A DNA stretch of 64,000 bases, taken from assembly GCA_051027215.1 (NCBI GenBank), contig JBPCXR010000247.1, forward strand, positions 1 to 64,000, written 5' to 3'. A model generated the notes under the pieces. That model was not told the origin of the DNA. It made no database searches and saw only the letters and a list, made by a program, of their open reading frames with translations. Of this stretch, positions 44,773 to 51,548 are shown in pieces. Every line of letters begins with the position of its first letter. The first letter of the stretch is position 1. Both the position numbers and the translations under genes were made by a program. Origin of the DNA: CALHVX01 sp051027215 (lineage in GTDB: Bacteria; Pseudomonadota; Gammaproteobacteria; Pseudomonadales; Azotimanducaceae).

Positions 44773-46877
44773 TCGTTCAAACTCGCGAAGCCTTTGCCTT
44801 CGGCTACCAGCCGTTCGAGTAGGGGCGCAGGTTCCCAAGCTGCACCGCCATAGGTTTCCTGAAAGCGCTTGATGTCAGCGAGCACGTTGTCCAAGCCCTG
44901 CTGTTCGGCCCAAAACATCGGTCCGCCAGTCACCTCCGGGAAGCCATAGCCGTTCAGGTAAACGATGTCGATGTCTACCGCGCGGATGGCGATGCCCTCT
45001 TCTAATAGGCGGCAGCCTTCATTGATCAACGGATACAGACAGCGTTTGAGCACTTCATCATCGTTGATCTCCCCACGCTCGATGCCAAGCTCAGCCGATG
45101 TCTGCTCGACCATCGCCACCACTTCAGGATCCGGTTGCCCAGCCCGGCTGCCTTCCGGATAGATGTAGTAGCCACGTCCGTTCTTTTGCCCAAAGCGTTC
45201 GAGTTCGCAGAGCTTGTCTGCGACCCGAGCAGTAATCGGCACGTCTGCAGGCTGAACTTTGGCGAGCTTGCGGGCGCGCCAGCCGAGGTCCAGCCCCACC
45301 AGATCTGCCATCTGGAAGGGACCCATGGGCATTCCAAACTTATTCATTACCGAATCTACCTGGTAGGGCGTTGCGCCTTGCAGAATGATTTCGCCAGCTT
45401 GCCGGGTGTATTGCCCGAGCATGCGATTGCCTATAAAGCCTGGCGCGTTGCCTGACAGCACGGCGACCTTTTTCATGCGCTTACCCAGCTGCATAGCTGT
45501 GGCGATTACGTCTTTGTCGGTGTTGGTGCCGCGCACCACCTCCAACAGCCGCATGACATTCGCTGGGCTGAAGAAGTGCATACCGATAACGTCGCCGGGT
45601 CGACTGGTGGCTTGCGCCATCTTGTCGATATCGAGGCCGGAGGTGTTGCTCGCTAAAATCGCACCGGGTTTGGCGGCGTCGTCGATTTTCTTGAAGGTCT
45701 CTACTTTGACATCAATGTTCTCGTAGATCGCCTCAATGACCACGTCGGCATCCTTAAGGTCGGCGTATTCAGTGGTGCCAGTAAACAGTTGCATGCGAGC
45801 ATCAACTTCAGCTTCGCTCATGCGACCGCGTTTGACTTGAATGTCATAGTTGCGCTTGATCACTCCCAGGCCACGTTCCAGTGCTTCGGCGTTCATTTCC
45901 ACAATGGTGACGGGAATGCCAACGTTGGCCAAGCTCATAGAAATGCCGCCGCCCATAGTGCCGCAACCGATGACACCGGCGCTGGCTATCTTGCGAACGG
46001 GCGTATCTTTCGGTACATCCGGTATCTTGGCTACCTCACGCTCGCCGAAGAACACGTGAATTAGTGCTTCCCGCTGAGGATGCTTCAGGCACTGGCTGAA
46101 GCGCTCTTGTTCAACGGCCATGCCGGCGTCGAAATCTCCTTCGTTCACCGCCGCTTCGACACACTGAATGATCATTTCTGGAGCAAATCGACCGCGCATG
46201 CGCCGGGCTGCGAGTTTTCGAGCCTCGGCAAAGATCTCGGGGTTGCCGCGATCGGCTTCGACCTGTGCCGTCTCGTTGCGAATCTTGCGCAGAGGACTGC
46301 CCTTGGCGATGAGATCCTGGGCGAAGACCATGGCGCCTTCCACGATGTCGCCTTCAATTACTTCGTCGACGATTCCCAATTCCTTGGCCTGTGGGGCTAT
46401 GGCCGGATCGCCGGAGAGGATGAACTGCAGAGCTTTCTCGGCGCCCACGAGTCGCGGTAGGCGCTGGGTGCCACCGGCACCAGGCAACAATCCGAGCTTT
46501 ACTTCGGGCAGACCAACCGGTGCCGTCGGCGCAGCAACGCGATAATCGCAGCACAGCGCCACTTCCAAACCGCCACCAAACGCGGTGCCATTTAGTGCAG
46601 CTACGATTGGCTTGCTGCTTTGCTCCATCATCGTCAGGCAATCGTGCAGGCCTGGACCTTTAGCAGCACCGCCGAATTCGGAAATGTCAGCGCCAGCGAT
46701 GAACGCACGGCCGGCGCCGGTAAGAACGATCGCTTTGATGGCATCGTCTGCTAACGCCTTGCTGAAGCCGTCGTGCAGTCCCTGGCGCACACCGCTGGAG
46801 AGCGGATTTACGGGTGGGTTGTCCACCGTTAGGAGTGCGATGTTCCCCCGTGATTCATAGTGCACTGTGCCTTTCAT
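44769..46877 (-). CDS. Bifunctional enoyl-CoA hydratase/3-hydroxyacyl-CoA dehydrogenase (FadJ/FadB type)
   Basis: Multifunctional beta-oxidation enzyme of 702 residues. The crotonase domain (about 1-200) has RAFIAGADISEFGG and LPEVKLGLLPGAGGTQRLP with catalytic glutamates. The NAD-binding domain (about 300-480) starts VIGCGTMGGGISMSLA and includes the catalytic His in GMHFFSPANVMRLLEVV and NAPGFIGNRML. Two C-terminal dehydrogenase domains follow (GYGFPEVTGGPMFWAEQQG). It hydrates enoyl-CoA and oxidises the product with NAD+. The start at 46877 matches the family; an upstream ATG at 46934 is less likely. Confidence 0.92.
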   Translation of the reverse strand: MKGTVHYESRGNIALLTVDNPPVNPLSSGVRQGLHDGFSKALADDAIKAIVLTGAGRAFIAGADISEFGGAAKGPGLHDCLTMMEQSSKPIVAALNGTAFGGGLEVALCCDYRVAAPTAPVGLPEVKLGLLPGAGGTQRLPRLVGAEKALQFILSGDPAIAPQAKELGIVDEVIEGDIVEGAMVFAQDLIAKGSPLRKIRNETAQVEADRGNPEIFAEARKLAARRMRGRFAPEMIIQCVEAAVNEGDFDAGMAVEQERFSQCLKHPQREALIHVFFGEREVAKIPDVPKDTPVRKIASAGVIGCGTMGGGISMSLANVGIPVTIVEMNAEALERGLGVIKRNYDIQVKRGRMSEAEVDARMQLFTGTTEYADLKDADVVIEAIYENIDVKVETFKKIDDAAKPGAILASNTSGLDIDKMAQATSRPGDVIGMHFFSPANVMRLLEVVRGTNTDKDVIATAMQLGKRMKKVAVLSGNAPGFIGNRMLGQYTRQAGEIILQGATPYQVDSVMNKFGMPMGPFQMADLVGLDLGWRARKLAKVQPADVPITARVADKLCELERFGQKNGRGYYIYPEGSRAGQPDPEVVAMVEQTSAELGIERGEINDDEVLKRCLYPLINEGCRLLEEGIAIRAVDIDIVYLNGYGFPEVTGGPMFWAEQQGLDNVLADIKRFQETYGGAAWEPAPLLERLVAEGKGFASLNE

Positions 46878-47026
46878 AGCGATCCCCGAATTTAGTGAGG
46901 GCGAAGTATGGCGAAGAAGCCCGGTGAACCTCAAATTTTTGTTCAGGAATCGGACAGATTGGGTTCAGGCGGGATTCAAGCCCTCAAGCTAAAGTGGGCT
47001 CACGTTCGTTGAAGTAGGAGATGAAC

Positions 47027-47572
47027 ATGACGCATCTAAATCACAATCCCTCGCCCCAGATTGCTAAGGCTGGCAGGCGCGGCCTAATGGGCGCAGCTGT
47101 GCTAGCGTTTGGGCTAGTTACACCCTTTGCAGCGAATGCCGGTCACGATGATCGTGCAAGGCTGTCTGTGGACGTCGCCGTTACTCCAGTGTCACAGCAT
47201 CTGCGCCATGTCGCGCATCGTGACAAGTACGATCGTTATCGCTCGGATCGTCATGATCATCGTTACAATCGCAAGAAAGATCGTCGGAGTCGCTATTTTG
47301 TGCGGCCCTACGAGCCGCTAAACTTTAAGCACTGGTGGCGGGTTGAACGCCGTTTGCAGCACTATACGCCGCATCTCGGCCACTTGAATCGCTATGAGCG
47401 ACGCCAAGTGCTCGGCCATAGTTACGATCGCTACCTGCGAGACCATAGGCGTTGGAGTCGTCGGGCAGAGCGTCGGTATGTTCGCAATCATCGCTTCTCG
47501 CGACATGCGCATCATAGCGTTCGCTCTTGTGATGACCCCGGTCATCGACACGATCGCCGTTATCGCTGGTAA
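47027..47572 (+). CDS. Exported Arg/His/Tyr-rich basic protein of unknown function
   Basis: Unrecognised protein of 181 residues. A signal peptide with a basic N-region (KAGRRGLMGAAVLAFGLV) ends at about ANAGHDD. The mature part is crowded with Arg, His and Tyr (DKYDRYRSDRHDHRYNRKKD, RYVRNHRFSRHAHH) and very basic. It contains FVRPYEPLNFKHWWRVERRL and a possible repeat-like spacing of Tyr/Arg. GGAG at 47017-47020 suits the ATG at 47027 better than that at 47021. Such composition could bind nucleic acid, metal or polyanions, but nothing shows this. A terminator follows. Confidence 0.72.
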   Translation: MTHLNHNPSPQIAKAGRRGLMGAAVLAFGLVTPFAANAGHDDRARLSVDVAVTPVSQHLRHVAHRDKYDRYRSDRHDHRYNRKKDRRSRYFVRPYEPLNFKHWWRVERRLQHYTPHLGHLNRYERRQVLGHSYDRYLRDHRRWSRRAERRYVRNHRFSRHAHHSVRSCDDPGHRHDRRYRW

Positions 47573-47609
47573 GTAGACTAGGACAGCGTTCCCAGTCACG
47601 ATAAAAATG

Positions 47610-47633
47610 GCGGGCCCAAGGGCCCGCTTTTTT
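47610..47633 (+). terminator. Rho-independent terminator, probably bidirectional
   Basis: GCGGGCC (47610-47616), loop CAAG, GGCCCGC (47621-47627) and six T residues (47628-47633). On the other strand the same stem is followed after a short gap by ATTTTTAT, so it can also end the convergent histidine kinase/response regulator transcript. Confidence 0.85.
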
Positions 47634-47645
47634 GTGCGCGAGTTG

Positions 47646-49247
47646 TTATGCCAAGGGTAAGAGAATGCGAAAGCAGGTTTGCTGGTCGCGATCGTTGGCC
47701 TCTCTTAGGAAAAGTGCCCCTTGCATCTGTTCGATCAGTTTGCGGGCGATGGTCAGTCCCAGGCCGGTGCCACCGGAGTCGCGACGAGTAGTGAAGAACG
47801 GTTCGAAGACGTGTTCACGGTTGCCGTGAGAGATGCCGCTACCGTTGTCGCTAACATCGATTTGCACGCTGTCTGGTAGTACTGCGGTGGAGATCTGCAG
47901 GCTGCTGGCCTGGTGCTTTACCGCGTTGTCTAACAGGCATTCCAGCACGCCCGTGAGCGCATCGGCGGAACCTCGAACACCTGGCAGACGGTCAGCGGAT
48001 TGCCAGGAGACTTGTAGATCGTCGCTTGCAGCATCGCTAACGAATGCCTGAATTGCAGTCGCGGGCTCGAACTGCTCGCCACCGAGCGTAGGTACAACCT
48101 CCGCGCGAGTAAGATCCAGCAAGCGTTGGGTTAGCCGTTGCAAGCGCTCATTGTCGGCTTCGATGTTCTCCAGAAATTTCAGACGTTGGGTCTCGCTCAT
48201 GTCATCGCCGTGATCGCGTAGCACTTCTACCGCGCCGCGAATGCTGGTGATGGGGGTTTTGAATTCATGGGAGACGTGGCGCGCGAACTCTTGCAAAGCT
48301 GCTGCTCGTTGCTCCAGACGCTCGGTCATAGCAATGATGCTCTCTTGCAGCTTGGCGATTTCATGGGTGCGCGCATTGATCAATGGCTCCAGCTTGGTGC
48401 TCTTACCGGCGGCGATGCTTTCGGCCCGATTTGCCAGGTGGGTGATTGGTCGGGTGACAAGTCGGCTGGCGAACAGCGAAACCAGCCAGGCGAGCAGCAG
48501 CAATGCGATCAACGCCTGGGCCAGGAGCCAACGTTTGGCATACAACGCCTGAACAATATTGGGAGGCGTGCGCGACAACAGCACCGAACCGATATTGCGC
48601 TGATGTAGCACGATGGGGGTGGCAACAAACACTCGGATACCCGTCGTTCGGCTCAGACTGTCTAACCCCTGGGTGTCGGTGCGGTCTTCGCGACGGCGCA
48701 GACTGCTAGCGTACTGGCCACCTAAGGCTTGTTGTACTTCTGCCGCAGTCGCAATCGACAAGCCACTGTCGTCACCTGTGCTGGCGACAATCACACCCCA
48801 GGGATCGGTTACCCGAATCCCTGCCAAGGTTACAGCCTGCGCATCTTTAAGCATCGGGATCAGGCGGTTGCCAATGCCCTGAGCGAGCGGGTCTGGAGAC
48901 TGTACCGAGCGGCCATCAGGAAAGGGCTCTACTACCGGAGAGTCGGCAAGATCCAGCTCGGCCGGGTGAGGCCGCCAAACTGAAGCAGCGCCGAAGCGGC
49001 TTTCGCCAGGTAGCTCGCGACTGGCTAACGGCCAGGTTTGCGGTGCTGCTTCCAGGAGCAGTGAGCGGTACACGGCGCTGATGAAGGCGCCTTGGGCAAT
49101 CAATGCGGATTCGGTTTGTCGAACCAGCGCGCTTTCGTACAAGCGCATTACCTGAATACCCGCCAGCGGTAAGCTCAGCAGTATTACATTCGAGAGAATG
49201 AGCAGCGTTCGCAGACGCGGTTTTGGCAATTGGCGAGCGGCAGGCAA
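47646..49247 (-). CDS. Sensor histidine kinase of the exosortase module
   Basis: Membrane kinase of 533 residues. A first helix (TLLILSNVILLSLPLAGIQV) and a second (LLAQALIALLLLAWLVSLF, about 240) flank a periplasmic sensing domain of about 190 residues. A HAMP region, HisKA with H327 (HVSHEFKTPITSIRG), and HATPase with DNGSGIS and TGLGLTIA follow. The TTG at 49247 is chosen because the first ATG lies after the first membrane helix. It starts 12 bases behind the regulator gene. This kinase/regulator pair diverges from an exosortase and its target, resembling the kinase/regulator of the marine dedicated sortase system. Confidence 0.86.
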   Translation of the reverse strand: MPAARQLPKPRLRTLLILSNVILLSLPLAGIQVMRLYESALVRQTESALIAQGAFISAVYRSLLLEAAPQTWPLASRELPGESRFGAASVWRPHPAELDLADSPVVEPFPDGRSVQSPDPLAQGIGNRLIPMLKDAQAVTLAGIRVTDPWGVIVASTGDDSGLSIATAAEVQQALGGQYASSLRRREDRTDTQGLDSLSRTTGIRVFVATPIVLHQRNIGSVLLSRTPPNIVQALYAKRWLLAQALIALLLLAWLVSLFASRLVTRPITHLANRAESIAAGKSTKLEPLINARTHEIAKLQESIIAMTERLEQRAAALQEFARHVSHEFKTPITSIRGAVEVLRDHGDDMSETQRLKFLENIEADNERLQRLTQRLLDLTRAEVVPTLGGEQFEPATAIQAFVSDAASDDLQVSWQSADRLPGVRGSADALTGVLECLLDNAVKHQASSLQISTAVLPDSVQIDVSDNGSGISHGNREHVFEPFFTTRRDSGGTGLGLTIARKLIEQMQGALFLREANDRDQQTCFRILLPLA

Positions 49248-49259
49248 GCGTCCCGCCCG

Positions 49260-49937
49260 TTAGTCGGTTTGGAGGCGGTAGCCCACGCCGTGGACCGTCT
49301 TGATGCCGGGTGCGCCAGCCTGATTCAGTTTGTCCCGCAGCCGGCGAATGTGACTGTCGATGGTGCGGTCGCTGACGATGCGGCGGGTATCGTAGGCACC
49401 TTGCATTAGGCGATCGCGAGTCAGCACTTTGTCGGCGTGCCGGGCAAGAGTTGCCAGCATGCAAAACTCGGTATGGGTCAGGCCGAGAGAACTACCAGCA
49501 AAGTCGGCTTCGAAGGTGTCCGTGTTAATGGTTAGTTGACCTACGCGGATGCTGGCTGGTGCCTCCGCACGATCCTGTTCCACTCTGCGCAGGTTGGCCT
49601 TCACTCGCGCCACAAGTTCTCTCGGTGAGAACGGCTTCACCAGGTAGTCGTCGCCACCCATCTCAAGACCAACGATTCGGTCGACCTCTTCGTCTTTTGA
49701 CGACAAGAAGACGATGGGGACCGAGGAGTGACTGCGTAGCTGGTTGCACACCGACAATCCATCGGCCTCTGGCATCAATACGTCGAGCACGATCAGGTCT
49801 GGGCGGTGTCGGTCGTGCTGGCTCAAGGCTGCACGACCGTCTGCGGCTTCCAGCGTCTTAAACCCGGCGCGCTCTAAGGCGAAGCAAACTACTTCGCGAA
49901 TATGTGGATCGTCGTCGGCAACAAGAATCGTTTGCAT
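49260..49937 (-). CDS. OmpR/PhoB-family response regulator of the exosortase module
   Basis: A 225-residue regulator. Receiver domain with acid pocket ILVADDDPH, D52 (LDVLMPEADG), FLSSKDEE and KPFSPREL. The OmpR-type winged helix (LTHTEFCMLATLARHADKVL, DRTIDSHIRRLRDKL, VHGVGYRLQ) is complete. The start at 49937 (MQTILVADDD) fits the family; a start at 50030 adds 31 non-family residues. It has no ribosome site, and a -10-like TATACT lies 6 bases before the ATG. It is divergent from the exosortase gene, its probable target. Confidence 0.92.
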   Translation of the reverse strand: MQTILVADDDPHIREVVCFALERAGFKTLEAADGRAALSQHDRHRPDLIVLDVLMPEADGLSVCNQLRSHSSVPIVFLSSKDEEVDRIVGLEMGGDDYLVKPFSPRELVARVKANLRRVEQDRAEAPASIRVGQLTINTDTFEADFAGSSLGLTHTEFCMLATLARHADKVLTRDRLMQGAYDTRRIVSDRTIDSHIRRLRDKLNQAGAPGIKTVHGVGYRLQTD

Positions 49938-49943
49938 GGCCGC

Positions 49944-49949
49944 AGTATA
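49944..49949 (-). promoter_or_regulatory. Extended -10 element directly before the response regulator start
   Basis: On the minus strand TTGGTATACT places TATACT (with the TGn extension) 6 bases before the ATG at 49937. Transcription from it would begin at or within a base or two of the ATG, making a leaderless message. No good -35 is visible at the normal distance. Confidence 0.4.
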
Positions 49950-50069
49950 CCAAGCTTCCTTGCAGCACGGACTTGCGCCGGGTCGACTGCACTGGGATTG
50001 CACAATTTGCCGCTCGATCTGCGCGATCACGGGGCCGCATCGGCATCTTCGCTTGGCAACATGCTAGCC

Positions 50070-51539
50070 ATGAAAGCGTCTCTTCGCTCCTTTTTGCCCG
50101 CGCTGTGCCTGTTGCTACTGGGTACGCAGCCACTGTTGTGGCTGGCATCGACCTGGCATGCGCCTGGCTACGAGGGTGTTGGGCTGTGGGCTTTCTTGTT
50201 AGTGGTGGCTTTACTGCTGTACGCAGTAACTTCGGGCCCCCCCAGCGGGCTTGGGGTGGCGGACAAAAATCGTCATAGCATGCTGAGCGGGCTTTTGCTG
50301 TTAAGCCTTGGTGTGCGAGTGCTCGGGGCGCTGACCGGCGTTAACCTCGTCAGCGCTGGAGTCTTGGCGTTGGATTGTTACGTTCTGGCGCGCTGGCTTG
50401 AAACTGATCGTCGCCCTGTGTCGATTGCGCCGGCTTGGCTGGCGGTGGTGTTCTGCTTTTGCCTGCCGGTGGAGCCCCTGCTGCAGCGGACCTTGGGTTT
50501 TGCGCTGCAGCAGGGGAGCGCGCTGTTGGCTTGTGGTGCACTAAAAGGCTTGGGCATGAGTGTTGAGTGCGCTGGCGTGCGCATGCAGCTCAACGGTGTC
50601 GATCTGCTGGTCGACTTGCCTTGTTCCGGAGCGCGCTTAGCAAGCCTCGGTGGGCTTGTCTTCGCTACCCTGGCCGCGCTTACACAACCCCGCTGGCGAG
50701 ACAGCTGCGTGGGTCTTTGTTGGCTACTGGTGCTAGTCGCCTTTGCTAATACGTTGCGGATTGTCGTGCTGGCTTTGGGCATCGCTTTTCCGGCTGCGGT
50801 TGCCGTAGATCTGATGGCGCAGCCCTGGCACGAGCTAGTGGGGCTCGGGGCGTTGGCATTGCTTGCGCTAGGTCTGGCTTGCTGGTCGCAGCGTTTACCT
50901 GTGGCGGCAACCAGTGGCGAGCGAGGGTCTGCGGATTTAGGACCGAAGGAGTCTTGGCGCTTGGATCGTTGGGCGCCACAGGCAGTATTGCTGGTAAGCC
51001 TCGCTTTGCCCTGGCTGGGTGCCAGCGCAGCAGATATGCCAGCCCAACCAACGACGAGCATCGACGCCCCTGGGTATTTGGGCGGCCATCCTCGCGAAGC
51101 ACAGCGCTTAGGTTCGCTGGAGCAGCGCTACTTTGAGCGCTATGGAGCGCTGGCCAGTCGTAACAGCTACGGGCCTCACGGCCTGTATCTGGTCCGCACC
51201 AACGCGCCGCTGCGACACCTGCATGCGCCAGAAATTTGTTTGCGCGGCCTTGGCCACAAGGTGCGCTTCTTAGGCACTCGCTATGACGGTGTGCCCAGTT
51301 CTGTTTTCGAATCCACCGACCCACAAGGGCGCCGTTACCAGGTGTGGGTGAGTTATCGCTCCGAGACCGGAGAGCTAGCCAGCAGCATTGCTGAAGTCAT
51401 ATGGCGCTGGGCCCGGGCGCCGCGACAGCACTGGACCATGATTCAACGGATATCACCGGCCGATGCACCTTCCATCGAATTCGAGAGCGCGGTTCGCCGC
51501 GCGTTCAATCTTCATTCCAATTCGCAGCCGATGCTGTAA
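50070..51539 (+). CDS. Exosortase with C-terminal EpsI-like domain
   Basis: Inner-membrane transpeptidase-like enzyme (489 residues) predicted to cut and transfer proteins with PEP-CTERM signals. About eight hydrophobic helices. The exosortase catalytic residues are all present: C185 (VDLPCSGARLAS), R230 (FANTLRIVVL) and H254 (QPWHELVGLG). From about residue 310 one more helix leads to an EpsI/DUF3485-like extracytoplasmic domain with H385 and C390 in HAPEICLRGLGH. Starts at 50061 or 50070 are both possible, without a strong ribosome site. The VIT-vWA protein with a PEP-CTERM tail follows 9 bases later. The exosortase subtype (XrtT-like is possible) is not certain. Confidence 0.88.
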   Translation: MKASLRSFLPALCLLLLGTQPLLWLASTWHAPGYEGVGLWAFLLVVALLLYAVTSGPPSGLGVADKNRHSMLSGLLLLSLGVRVLGALTGVNLVSAGVLALDCYVLARWLETDRRPVSIAPAWLAVVFCFCLPVEPLLQRTLGFALQQGSALLACGALKGLGMSVECAGVRMQLNGVDLLVDLPCSGARLASLGGLVFATLAALTQPRWRDSCVGLCWLLVLVAFANTLRIVVLALGIAFPAAVAVDLMAQPWHELVGLGALALLALGLACWSQRLPVAATSGERGSADLGPKESWRLDRWAPQAVLLVSLALPWLGASAADMPAQPTTSIDAPGYLGGHPREAQRLGSLEQRYFERYGALASRNSYGPHGLYLVRTNAPLRHLHAPEICLRGLGHKVRFLGTRYDGVPSSVFESTDPQGRRYQVWVSYRSETGELASSIAEVIWRWARAPRQHWTMIQRISPADAPSIEFESAVRRAFNLHSNSQPML

Positions 51540-51548
51540 GGAGTCAAT

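Noticed and set aside
46878..46934. Upstream ATG of the FadJ-like gene
   Set aside because: The extra residues do not fit the family; the crotonase domain begins at 46877.
49902..50060. Longer N-terminus for the exosortase
   Set aside because: It would overlap the divergent regulator start and adds a non-membrane Arg/His-rich sequence.
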